Source of the DNA: a virus
Length of the DNA stretch: 64,000 nt
IMG/VR virus record: IMGVR_UViG_3300042516_005475
Span: 62,001-126,000 of that record
Strand: one strand, 5' to 3'
The translations under genes were made by a program, and so were the position numbers. The notes below the pieces were generated by a model. That model was given only the letters and a program-made list of their open reading frames with translations. It did no database searches and was not told the origin of the DNA. Of this stretch, positions 28,598-41,300 are shown piece after piece (position 1 is the stretch's first letter; every line of letters begins with the position of its first letter).

Positions 28598-31500
28598 TCT
28601 ATATTCAGTTGTATCAAATTCATTAGGGTTCAACAGAGCAATTTCTATTGAACCAGAAAAATTCCCTGTATTGCTAGAGGATATTTTAATCAAACCTAAT
28701 GATTTTCTAACAGAGAATAATTTTAACTTTTCTCTATCCTGCTTATATCAAGACTTTTTGTCTATTGTAAGTGATAGCTATGTTTATAGTCCCAATTTTC
28801 CAGTAACAAACCCGTTTTTTGATAATATTAATAACATTGTAGGTACTCTTTGTGGTACATTAGTTCCTTCTAACTATTCAACTGAAGGAACAGCTTCTAT
28901 TAGATATTTTGTAAATGGTATTCCGCACAGTAATGCAGCTTTTAACATAATTTACAACACTCATGATTTCGTTATCAGTGGTAATTATTTGACTTTAGCA
29001 GTAGGTATTTTAAGCACTACAACTTTATCTCCTATTCTTTCTTCTAATGTTTATTATCCTGCTTTAGGAGTTTATAACTACCCTCTTTCAGCTATTTTTA
29101 ATAATGGAGAGGTAACAAATAGTAGTGAATTTCCTAATCAAGGTTTCCAAGAAAGCGCTGTTGTACCTAATTTTGGTGTTGTAACAAAGTTCTTAAATAA
29201 GAACTTGAATTTAAAGTATAACTCAATTTCAAAACTTAAGATAGCCAATGAAAGGTTGTATGTTTTAGATAATATTAGTAACAAGTTTTTAATTTACGAC
29301 ATTAGTGATGTTATAGTTAATAGAACAAATAAAACAACTTTTGAGGTACCGCTTGAAACATTAGGTTTCGCAACATCTTCAAGAACAAATATAAGAAAGA
29401 TTAGCTCTTTTTGTGTTAATGAGAACTATGTTGTATTCTTTAACTATGTTAACAACGCTCTTTCTATTTTCTCAACTAATTTAAACCAGTTATATGATTA
29501 TTCTCAAGACAAAGTATCTGTTTCTGGGTTTAGAAATACAGAAGTATTTGCAGATATAGAGTTTGATCCGTTCGGTAATTTGTATTTGTTAACGCAAAGT
29601 GGCACTGTTTATGTTTATACAGTTTCAAATACCGCTTTAACAAGAGTAAAAACATATAATATCCAACCACAAAACACAAACGTATTTTCTTCTTTATCTG
29701 CAATTCAAGTTACCTATCAGAAAGAGATATTTAAAAAGATATCATTCTCAAAATCTGATACAAATGTATTTTATGTATCTACAGATACTAACATCTACAA
29801 GAGATTTGTAGATAGAAATGTAAACATTGGTCAGTTTAATAACTTTGTTAATAACACAACATATTATTCTACTCTAAGTAATATTGCTGACCCATTTAAT
29901 ACGTTAATGGGTTGCTGTTTTGCTGAATATCCTGCTGAAAAGACCTCTCTAGACTTTTTAAAGTATCAAATTAATAGCACTAACAGTATTAGTTATAACG
30001 GTTATGAGATTTTTTCTGTATGCTTTACAGATAACTGTACGTACGCCTCTCAAAACGCTGGCCCTGGCTTTGTTTTAAATGTTGGTTCATATGGTTCAAT
30101 TGATTTTTTAACAGCTAATCTAACATATGGATTAAACCCGGTTTCTGCCTCTGGTATTACATTTGTTGTAGATAGGCCTAACTATATAAATTTAAATAAT
30201 GACGATTTATCAGCTGTTCTGGTTTATTCCTTTGATGACATCAAGGTAAAGGCAGATGAATTCATTACAGACTTTACAATAAACAAGTCTTTGCGCAAGC
30301 TGTTATATAATATTTTTAATTATCAGACTTATCAAGCCTTTAAACCTGTTGTAGATATTGATATTAACAATAATGCAATTTATAAAAAGCTTGATTACAT
30401 TGTTTCTTACAATAAAAATCAAAATATTACTAATTTTGATAATTTTATAGGTATAAATGAAATTACAAGCACAGTATTTTTAAATAGATGTTTTACTAAA
30501 GTTTACGAATTGCTTGCAACAATGCAAGCCAATTTTAACTCTAGAGTAATTAATATCTACCCTAGATATGCAGATTCAGTTTTGTTAAACCAAACAACAC
30601 AAAAATATGCATCGTTTTATAATGATAGTGAGACGTTTATTACTGGTGAGTTTGACACTGAAATTGAACCTTTAAATCCTAATCTCTGTGTTGTTGAGAA
30701 TGCTAGTACAATTGTAGTGTCTCCAACACCATCCCAGACCCCTTTAGTTTCTCCAATAGTCTTTGTTACACCTACACCTACACCAGCCCCTTCTCCTACA
30801 ATGCCGCCAACACCTACATCTTCCGGGTATGTGTTGGTGAATAAATCTATTCAACATGTCGCTACAGTTTATCTAAACAACGAGTACGAAATTCCAGTAC
30901 CAATAGCACCTTTCCCAAACTACGACATTAAGCCTCTTTCAGCTATTTATGATGGGACAGGAATTGATACTATTGTTTCAGAGTTTAGTGCATATTTTGA
31001 CCAGGGAGAGTTTTATATTGAGCTAGCTAAAGTTAACGGTGATTATGAAAAATTAGTAGGTAAGCAATTTGGTGATTACATACTTCAGAGTTATACACCA
31101 TCGAATAATAGTGAGTTTATTTTAGGGGCAAGAACGTGTTTACAAGAAACACACACCATAGAAAGTTTATCTCCTACACCAACACCATCTATAACCCCAA
31201 CCAATACAGTTACACCTACAGTAACACCGACTATTACCCCAACTAGTACAGTTACCCCTACAGTAACACCGACTATAACTACAACACCCGCTAATACAGT
31301 TACTCCAACCAACACTGTTACCCCTACAGTAACACCAACTAACACTGTTACTCCAACCAATACGGTTACACCTACAGTAACTCCTTCTGTAACCCCAACA
31401 ACAGGTCTTTCTCCAACACCAACTCAAACAATAACCCCTACAAATACAGTTACTCCTACAGTAACACCAACTAACTCTGTAACCCCTACAGTAACACCAA

Positions 31501-32318
31501 CCAATACAGTTACACCAACCAATACAGTTACACCAACAAACACAGTAACCCCAACAGTAACACCACCAGTTACAGTAACACCAACTAACTCTGTAACCCC
31601 TACAGTAACACCAACCAATACAGTTACACCAACCAATACAGTTACACCAACAAACACAGTAACCCCAACAGTAACCCCAACAGTTACAGTAACACCAACT
31701 AACTCTGTTACTCCAACAGTTACAGTAACACCAACAGTAACACCACCAGTTACAGTAACACCAACTAACTCTGTTACTCCAACAGTTACAGTAACCCCAA
31801 CAGTAACACCACCAGTTACAGTAACACCTACAGTTACAGTAACACCACCAGCTACAGTAACACCTACAGTTACAGTAACCCCAGCAGCTACAGTTACTCC
31901 AACACCAACCCCCTCATCCCCACAATCTTGCCTTGAGCCCCTAACAACAGTTAGATGGGTATTGTGGAACCCTTACAATGATACAGACCCTTCGACTTTA
32001 GTTAATGCTGTAGTTAATTATACTCTCTCTAATAATTCAGGTAGCTCAACTTTCGGTTCCGGTACTCAATCCGTTCCAGTTGGAGCTTTTGGACAATCAC
32101 CAGCTGGTACATATTATACTTTAGGTACAACAAGTGATTGTTGTTCAGCGCCTTATACAGGTACTTTATTTTACACCTTATCTTGGGTAAATAGTTATGG
32201 GGTTTCTCGAGCAAATCGAGATATACCAGATTATTCAAACTCAGAAAACTACTGTAGTTGGGCAGCATCGTTACCTGTAGAGAGTGGTTTACCGACGTTT
32301 ACTTTAACTCTTAGTTAA
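28590..32318 (+). CDS. Fibre protein: propeller-like body, two Thr/Pro linkers, Cys-rich end domain
   Basis: A 1,242-residue protein starting within the end of the previous gene. The body (to about residue 700) contains NHL/WD-like strands such as FDPFGNLYLLTQSGTVYVY. A short Thr/Pro linker (about 710-745), a small domain of about 110 residues and a long Thr/Pro/Val/Asn linker (about 860-1110) follow. The final 130 residues form a Cys-bearing domain (C-L-E-P-L, DCC pair, FYTLSW, Tyr-Cys-Ser-Trp) that resembles the end of the 19411-21150 protein. Modular build and position suggest a tail-fibre subunit. No enzymatic motif is visible. Confidence 0.6.
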   Translation: MNNLYSVVSNSLGFNRAISIEPEKFPVLLEDILIKPNDFLTENNFNFSLSCLYQDFLSIVSDSYVYSPNFPVTNPFFDNINNIVGTLCGTLVPSNYSTEGTASIRYFVNGIPHSNAAFNIIYNTHDFVISGNYLTLAVGILSTTTLSPILSSNVYYPALGVYNYPLSAIFNNGEVTNSSEFPNQGFQESAVVPNFGVVTKFLNKNLNLKYNSISKLKIANERLYVLDNISNKFLIYDISDVIVNRTNKTTFEVPLETLGFATSSRTNIRKISSFCVNENYVVFFNYVNNALSIFSTNLNQLYDYSQDKVSVSGFRNTEVFADIEFDPFGNLYLLTQSGTVYVYTVSNTALTRVKTYNIQPQNTNVFSSLSAIQVTYQKEIFKKISFSKSDTNVFYVSTDTNIYKRFVDRNVNIGQFNNFVNNTTYYSTLSNIADPFNTLMGCCFAEYPAEKTSLDFLKYQINSTNSISYNGYEIFSVCFTDNCTYASQNAGPGFVLNVGSYGSIDFLTANLTYGLNPVSASGITFVVDRPNYINLNNDDLSAVLVYSFDDIKVKADEFITDFTINKSLRKLLYNIFNYQTYQAFKPVVDIDINNNAIYKKLDYIVSYNKNQNITNFDNFIGINEITSTVFLNRCFTKVYELLATMQANFNSRVINIYPRYADSVLLNQTTQKYASFYNDSETFITGEFDTEIEPLNPNLCVVENASTIVVSPTPSQTPLVSPIVFVTPTPTPAPSPTMPPTPTSSGYVLVNKSIQHVATVYLNNEYEIPVPIAPFPNYDIKPLSAIYDGTGIDTIVSEFSAYFDQGEFYIELAKVNGDYEKLVGKQFGDYILQSYTPSNNSEFILGARTCLQETHTIESLSPTPTPSITPTNTVTPTVTPTITPTSTVTPTVTPTITTTPANTVTPTNTVTPTVTPTNTVTPTNTVTPTVTPSVTPTTGLSPTPTQTITPTNTVTPTVTPTNSVTPTVTPTNTVTPTNTVTPTNTVTPTVTPPVTVTPTNSVTPTVTPTNTVTPTNTVTPTNTVTPTVTPTVTVTPTNSVTPTVTVTPTVTPPVTVTPTNSVTPTVTVTPTVTPPVTVTPTVTVTPPATVTPTVTVTPAATVTPTPTPSSPQSCLEPLTTVRWVLWNPYNDTDPSTLVNAVVNYTLSNNSGSSTFGSGTQSVPVGAFGQSPAGTYYTLGTTSDCCSAPYTGTLFYTLSWVNSYGVSRANRDIPDYSNSENYCSWAASLPVESGLPTFTLTLS
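31165..31920 (+). repeat. Long Thr/Pro/Val/Asn linker repeat
   Basis: About 750 bases of tandem 18-base-type units coding TPTNTV and [10 protein letters not shown] variants. Larger blocks containing PPVTVTPTNSVT recur within it, a sign of segmental duplication. Confidence 0.85.
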
Positions 32319-32366
32319 TGAAAAAAATTGTTTGTAAATAGTTCAGCTATATTTTTAGCCCACTTT

Positions 32367-32374
32367 AATAAATA
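32367..32374 (+). promoter_or_regulatory. Late-type promoter box AATAAATA
   Basis: Ends 6 bases before the ATG at 32381 in a 62-base gap after the previous gene. It would give the giant fibre gene its own transcript starting next to the ATG. Confidence 0.55.
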
Positions 32375-32380
32375 ATAATA

Positions 32381-35300
32381 ATGGAATACGATAAGCCAGC
32401 AAAAATTGTATGGGTAGCTAAGCTATCAGCCACTGGGTTATATGATACTCCATTTTTAAAAATCGTTGACCCAACTACAGCACCTCAAAATATAGTCAAT
32501 GAATATACGGATTTAGGGTTAGAAAACTATACAATAAATAATTATTTTGTTAATACAAATTTACTTTTTAGTATAACAGATAATGAATTAAACACTAATA
32601 GAAAAACCTTTAACTGGACTTTTAGTGCCTATAAGGGACCATCTCAGGCTGCTTCTGCAATGATAGCGGTTAATTATTTTAACAATTATACTGCTAACGA
32701 TATGGGGTTGGTTATTAATTATAATAACCAGTATCTATCCCCACCATTTTATTTTGATCCTTATGAAACAAGCCCTAACCCTACCGCTTCTAAAACATTT
32801 ATAGTTCCTGCTGGTGCTCAAAATTTTCCTATACCGCTATGGGTGAGAGTAAATGATGGTTCTGCCATATCAACTTTTACATGTTTAGTTTGTACTAACC
32901 CTTCTATTATTTTAACTAATAATATTGCGAGATATTCCAATATATTTGTTACCCCATCACCAACACCAACAAATACAGTTACTCCAACTACTGGATTATC
33001 TCCAACTGCGACTCCTACTAATACACCTACCAACACCGTAACCCCTACAAATACCCCAACCAATACTGTTACTCCTACAAATACTCCAACCAATACTGTA
33101 ACACCAACAGTTACTCCAACTAATACTGTAACAGTAACACCCACTATCACCCCAACCAACACAGTTACTCCAACCAATACAGTAACACCAACCAATACTG
33201 TTACACCAACTAATACTGTTACACCAACAGTAACACCAACAAATACTGGTACTCCAAACAATACAGTTACACCAACAAATACAGTAACACCTACAGTTAC
33301 ACCAACCAACACAATCACCCCAACCAACACAGTAACACCAACCAATACAGTAACACCAACCAATACTGTTACACCAACTAATACAGTAACACCAACTAAT
33401 ACGGTTACCCCTACAAATACTGTTACTCCAACCATTACACCAACCAATACAGTAACACCAACTAATACAGTAACACCAACTAATACAGTAACACCAACAA
33501 TTACTCCTTCCAACACAGTAACACCAACCAACACAGTAACTCCAACAATTACACCAACAATTACCGTCACTCCTACAAACACAGTAACACCTACAATTAC
33601 TCCTTCCAACACAGTAACACCAACCAACACAGTAACACCAACAATTACACCAACCAATACTGTTACACCAACCAATACTGTCACACCTACCAATACAGTA
33701 ACACCAACAATTACTCCTTCCAACACAGTAACTCCAACAAATACGGTTACTCCAACTAATACAATTACACCTACAAATACGGTTACACCTACAAATACTG
33801 TTACACCAACAGTAACAGTAACACCAACCAATACAGTAACACCAACCAATACAGTAACACCAACAATTACTCCTACACCACCACAACCACCGAGCAAGAG
33901 AGCGATATTTGGTTTCGGTAGTACAACTTTTGGTGGTTTTGGGTCTCCTACTTCTCTTTCCAACATAGTATCAGATACTGGTGTATTGGCTTCAGATGTA
34001 ACTAATGTTGGTACGTCTGCTAGACTTTATCTAGCTGCTGCTAGTTTTGGTGATGGTTTAGCTATTTTTGGTTTCGGTTATAATAATGGTAATGCTGTTG
34101 GGGTGTATAACCCTGTAAATAATAGCGGAGAAATTGGAATTGATGATACCCGTGGTAGTTTTACTGCTAGATATCAGTTAGCGGCTGCAAGTTACGGTGG
34201 AGATAAAGCAATATTCGGGTTCGGTTCCACAACCTCAGGAGTAAGTTCTATTACAAATCTGGTAGATAATTTAGGTCAAATGGGTAATAATGTATCTACT
34301 GTTGGTACAGCTAGAAATAACCTCGCCGCTGCAGGTTATGGTACAGATAAAGCTATATTTGGTTTTGGTTTTTCAACAGCTATAACAAATATAACAAACC
34401 TTGTATCCAATACTGGTGTAATAGCTGCAGATGTAACAACCATTGGTACAGCAAGACAGATATTAGCTGCAGCTAGTTATGGTGGAGATAAAGCTATTTT
34501 TGGTTATGGTTATACTTCAAGCTTTGTTTCTTTAACAAATGTAGTAACTAACACAGGAGTAGTTGGAAGTGATGTAGGAGGGATTGGAACAGCTAGAGGC
34601 TATCTAGCAGCAGCAGGATACGGAACGGATAAAGCAATATTCGGGTTTGGTATAAACGGGTTTGGTGGTTCTACTTTGTCAATGACAAACCTAGTATCTA
34701 ACACAGGTGTTGTTGCTAATGATAATAGTACAGTTGGTACAGCTAGAATGGGTTTAGCAGCAGCAAGCTTCACTCAATATTTTGCACCTTCTCCAACACC
34801 TACTCCATCTATAACACCTTCTGAGACAGTTACACCAACAATTACTCCAACGGTTACACCTACAAATACGGTTACCTCAACCAATACAGTAACACCAACA
34901 ATTACCCCAACCAATACAGTTACACCAACAATTACCCCAACCAATACAGTTACACCAACCAATACAGTTACCCCAACAATTACACCAACCAATACAGTTA
35001 CACCAACCAATACAGTTACACCAACCAATACAGTTACACCAACAATTACCCCTACACCTGGAGCTACATCTACACCAACCAACACAGTAACACCAACAGT
35101 TACAGTTACACCAACCAATACAGTTACACCAACCAATACTGTTACACCAACCAATACTGTTACTCCAACAATAACCCCAACAAACTCATATACTGGTCCA
35201 GATAGAGCTATATTTGGTTTCGGACAATCATCTGGAAACACAGGTACAAATATAACTAATTTAGTTTCAGATACTGGCGTTGTAGCTTCTGATCTTTCTG

Positions 35301-38300
35301 GAGTAGGTACTGAAAGATCGCAACTTGCTGCTGCAAGCTATGGTTTTGATAAGGCTATTTTTGGTTATGGTGGTGGTCCATCCAACGCCTACAATAATGT
35401 TTCTACTTTAGTAAACAATTTAGGTGTAGTAGTTACTGATCAATTAGGTGTTGGTACTGGCAGAAAAGGTCTAGCAGCAGCTGGTTATGGTTACGATAAG
35501 GCGATTTTTGCTTTTGGGCGAACCTCTTCTGGAAATGTAAATATTTCAAATCTTGTGACTAATTTTGGTGTTATTGGCACAGATAATGCAAGTGTAGCCA
35601 CTTCTAAAGAAAACTTAGCAGCAGCTGTTTATGGTTACGATAAAGCAATTTTTGCATATGGTAGTAATTCAGGTGTTACAAATACAACCAACATTGTTTC
35701 AAATCTAGGAGTAATTTCTACAGATACAGCAGGAGTAGGAACAGCAAGATCAAGTCTCGCAGCAACAGGTTATGGCATGGATAAGGCAATATTTGGTTTT
35801 GGCTCTACAACTATTAATGTAAATATTACCTCGTTATTTTCAAATACAGGCTCTTATGTTAGTGAGAGTTCTGGTGTCGGTACTGCTAGAATTTATCTAG
35901 CAGCCACAGGTTACAATCAAGATAAAGCAATATTTGGTTTTGGTTTCGCTGGATTCTTTGCCTCCATGACAAATCTTGTTTCTAATATTGGCAATATTGC
36001 TGCTGATAATAGTACAGTAGGTACTGGAAGGTATGGGTTAGCTGCTGCAAGATTTGGTGGTATACTTCCAACTCCAACAGCTACTCCAACAGTTACTCCA
36101 ACAGTTACTCCAACTACCGGGCTATCTTCTACTCCAACTAATACAATTACACCAACTAATACAGTAACACCTACAATAACACCTACAATAACACCTACAG
36201 TAACACCTACCAATACAGTTACACCTACAATCACTCCAACGATTACTCCTACTCCAGCACCAATACAAAATTATAGTGGTATTTTTGGTTTCGGTACAAG
36301 TACTTCTGGAGGGAATACATCAATTACTAATTTATTAGTATCTAACATTGGTATTCTTGAAAATGATGTAACTACTGTTGCTACTGCCAGAAGTGAATTA
36401 GCAGCAGCAACTTACGGTACAGATAAAGCCATATTTGCTTTTGGGTATATTAACTCTGTCGGTGTTCAAAATATATCTAATTTAGTAACTAATGAGGGAG
36501 TTGTTGGAACCGATCAATCAACAGTAGGTACTTCTAGAAACCGTCTTGCAGCAGCTGGTTATGGTATAGATAAAGCTATTTTTGGTTACGGTTATAATGG
36601 AGGCTATTTGTCATTGACAAATATAGTTACTAATACCGGTGTTGTTGGTAGTGATCAAGGGGGGATTGGTACTGCTAGAGCTGATCTAGCAGCTGCTACT
36701 TTTGATAGAGATAGGGCAATTTTCGGTTTTGGAACTAATAACACTAATTTGTCAATGACAAATATAGTTACTAATACCGGTGTTGTTGGTAATGATGTAT
36801 CAAGTATTGGTACTGCTAGAAGAGGTCTAGCAGCTGCTACTTATGATGTAAATAAAGTTATATTTGGTTTCGGTAGTGTAGGAATTAGTGCTCCTGTATC
36901 AATAACCAATTTGGTTTCTAATACTGGTATTGTTGCTTCTGATACCTCTAATGTTCAAACAGCTAGAAGCGGTCTTGCTGCAGTAAGTATTGGTACTGAT
37001 AGAGCTATGTTTGGTTTTGGCTTTAGTAATACTGCTACAAATATTACAAATCTAATTAGTAATTTAGGAACAATTGTTACAGAAAATTTTGGTACTGGCA
37101 CTACAAGATACAGTCTAGCAGCTGCGAGCTTTGTTTATGTAGCCCCTACACCTTCCCCAACAATTACTCCAACAATTACTCCAACAATTACTCCAACAAA
37201 TACAGTAACACCAACTAATACACCTACCAATACAGTAACACCTACAGTTACACCTACCAATACAGTTACACCAACGAATACACCACCAAATACACCACCA
37301 CCTCAATCAGATAAGAGCGCAATATTTGGATATGGTACCAATGGTAGTTTTGGAAATAACTTATCAATGACCAATTTAGTATCTAACGCTGGTGTTGTTA
37401 CTATAGATCAAACCGGGGTTGGAACTGCAAGATATGGTTTAGCTGCTGCAAGCTATGGTGGAGACAAGGCAATATTTGGATATGGTTATGTTTCAGCTGG
37501 GTCTGGAGTACAGAATATAACCAACAAAGTTTCAAATCTTGGTATAGTTGCTAATGATGATGCTGGTGTCGGTACTCAAAGATTCTATTTAGCTGCAGCT
37601 ACCTATGGTACTGATAAAGCAATATTTGGATATGGTCAAAATAGTTCATTTGTTGGAGTTACAATAACCAATTTAGTGAATAACATTGGTAATGTTGCTT
37701 CAGACGTAACTAGTGCTGGTACTGCAAGAAGCGCATTAACATCTGCTAGCTACGGTTACGATAAGGCAATATTTGCTTTAGGTAACGGAAGTGTAATTAA
37801 TAAGATTTCAAACACTGGTATTGTTGCTTCAGATTCAAGTGGTACACCTCCAACAGCTCGAAATGGTGCTTTCGGTGCTGGGTATGGTTATGATACAGCT
37901 ATACTTGGTTTTGGTTATGATGGAACACATTTAAATACTATAACACTAATTAACAACCAAGGAGACGTTGTCACTAATACTACTGGAGGTGGTTCTTCTA
38001 GAGCTTTTGGTGCTTCAGCAAGCTATAGTACTGATAAGGCAATATTTGGTTATGGTAGTACTACTAGTTCTGCTTCGTCTGTAATAACTCTTATTTCAAA
38101 CACAGGTACAGTCGCATCAGAATCATCCGGAGTTGGTACAGCAAGAAGCAGTCTAGCTGGAGCAAGCTATGTTTCTGGTATTGCTCCGTCACCTACAGCT
38201 ACAACAACAATTACACCAACAGTAACACCTACCAATACAGTTACACCAACCAACACAGTAACACCAACTAACACACCAACTAACACAGTTACTCCAACAG

Positions 38301-41300
38301 TTACAGTTACACCAACCAATACAGTTACACCAACAAACACAGTTACACCAACTAACACAGTTACACCAACAATTACCCCAACTAATACAGTTACAGTTAC
38401 ACCTACTAACACAGTAACACCTACTAACACAGTAACACCAACACCTACGAGTACACCAGGTGCTTCTGTAACACCAACAGCTACTCCATTTGCTTTAACA
38501 AATAAAAATGCAATATTTGGTTTTGGACAAAATAATAGTGGCTCTCCCGTTTCTATGACTAACATAGTAGCTACTAATGGTAATGTGGCTTCAGATGTAA
38601 CTAGTGTTAATACAGCAAGAAGTGGTTTGGCTGCAGCTAGCTATGGTGGAGATAAGGCAATATTCGGATATGGTTATTCTAATACATTTGTTTCTATTAC
38701 TAACTTAGTTTCCGGTGCTGGTGTTGTTGCTTCAGATGTATCTAGTGCTGGTACTGCTAGATGGGCCTTAGCTGCAGCAAGTTTTGGTACTGATCAAGCG
38801 ATATTTGGTTACGGTTATAATGGTGCAGGTATTTCTATAACTAATAAAGTTTCTAACACTGGTATTGTTTCTTCTAATAATAGTACAGTTGGCTCAGCAA
38901 GAGGTAGATTAGCGGCAGCAGGTTATGGTTATGATAAAGCAATATTCGGTTATGGTTATATTTTTGAAAGCTTTGCATATGTTTCTATCTCTAATTTAGT
39001 ATCTAATACAGGTAATGTTGCTGCAGATGTTACAAATGCCGGTTCAAGACAATACCTAGCTGCGGCTGGATATGGTGGAGATAAAGCTATTTTTGGTTTT
39101 GGTGACTTTGGTAGTTATACAAATATTACAAACAAGGTTTCAAACACCGGTATTGTTGCAGCTAATACAAATGTTACTGGTACAGCTAGAAATGGTCTAG
39201 CAGCTGCTAGCTATAGTACAAATTTAGCAATATTTGGTTATGGTTATACCGGTTCAGCGTTATCAATGACCAATAAAATAAATTCAGATGGGGATGTAGC
39301 TTCTGATATAACTGGGGTTGGTACAGCTAGATATTATTTAGCTGCAGCAAGTTTTGGTCCTGAAATAATACCAACCCCAACAACTACTGCTTCAAACACA
39401 CCGACTAATACAGTGACCCCTACAGTTACACCAACTAACACAGTAACTCCAACTAACACAGTAACTCCAACCAATACTGTTACCCCTACAAATACAGTTA
39501 CACCAACTAACACTGTAACTCCAACTAACACTGTTACTCCTACAAATACAGTTACTCCAACAATTACACCAACTAATACAGTTACACCAACTAATACAGT
39601 TACTCCAACCATTACAGTTACACCAACAAACACACCAACTAACTCTGTTACACCAACAGTTACAGTTACTCCAACAATTACACCAACAATTACACCTACA
39701 CAAGATAATACATATTGCTTCCAAACTCCAGTACAAACTGTATATTTAAATAACTTTGATATTTGTCAAAATTATATAAAAGACCAACTTTTTGCCTCAA
39801 ATCTTCAATCAAGAGGGGCTTCTGATCTTCGAAAAATTCTCCTTTATATTACTCAAGTACTACCAACTACAAGCAACATATTAAATAATTCTAACTGGGG
39901 AGACTTTGGTACTACTAACGCTGCTTATAGTGTAATTTACACTTTTAATGGAATAGTTGGCGGTAAAAATCAATATTATGTATCAATAGAATGGTCATAT
40001 TCTGGTAATGTTGAACCCTATCAAATAGCTTATATTAGCTATCTATCATATAATAATAATACTGGTCAATGCGCGATTGATATGTGCTTGTTGAATGTTA
40101 TTCAATATTTTAATGTAACACCAACCCCAACAGTTACACCAACAGTTACAGTAACTCCAACCAATACAGTAACACCAACAAATACAGTTACACCAACAGT
40201 TACACCAACCACTACAGTAACCCCAACAAATACTGTTACCCCTACTGTTACCCCTACTGTTACAACGACAACTGGTTTATCTCCTACAATTACCCCTACA
40301 ATTACTCCAACAAACACTGTAACTCCAACAATTACACCAACCAATACAGTAACACCAACAATCACACCAACCAGCACAGTTACTCCTACAAATACTGTTA
40401 CTCCTACAAATACTGTTACACCTACAAATACTGTAACTCCAACCAATACAGTAACACCAACAGCTACTGTAACTCCAACTATCACTGTTACACCAACTAA
40501 TACAGTAACTCCACCCAATACTGTTACTCCAACCATTACAGTTACACCAACAATCACACCAACTAACTCTGTTACACCAACAATCACACCAACCAATACA
40601 ATCACACCAACAATTACACCCACACAAGATAACACATATTGTTTTCAGACTCTTAGAGTCCCAGTATATTTAAACAGCTTTGCAAGTTGTCAGGGTTATA
40701 TTTCTGGCTTAATTAGTTCTTCTAACATTGGTTCAAGAGGAGCAACAGATATTGTTAAGATTCTACGATACATTGTTAATAACTATAACCCTAGTGTTAA
40801 TATTTTAAATAATACAGACTGGGGAATTTATGGAACAACTGGTGGTGCTTATAGTGTACTTTATACTTATAATGGAATAGTATCTGGTAACAATGAATAT
40901 TATGTTTCTATTGAGTACACAACAGGGACACAGCAAATTCAAGTTGCTTATATCAGCTGGATGACTACAAATCTATCCCCTGGTTCTTGTATATTTGACA
41001 TGTGTTTAATTAATATTCTAACTTTTACTAATATTGATCCAACACCTACCCCAACTCCATCAGTAACTCCAACCAATACAGTAACTCCAACAAATACAGT
41101 TACACCAACCAACACAGTAACTCCAACTAATACAGTTACACCAACCAACACAGTAACACCAACAATTACACCAACTAATACAGTTACACCAACAGTTACA
41201 CCAACTAATACAGTTACACCAACCAACACAGTAACGCCAACAATTACACCAACTAATACAGTTACACCAACTAATACAGTTACACCAACAGTTACACCAA

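Noticed and set aside
32818-33966. Long minus-strand frame coding a GVTVLV repeat, with similar ones at 20292, 31424, 34774, 39334, 40102 and 40948
   Set aside because: These are the antisense of the TPTNTV linkers; the codon choice of the linker leaves the other strand open. No start signals, and the plus-strand protein is continuous.
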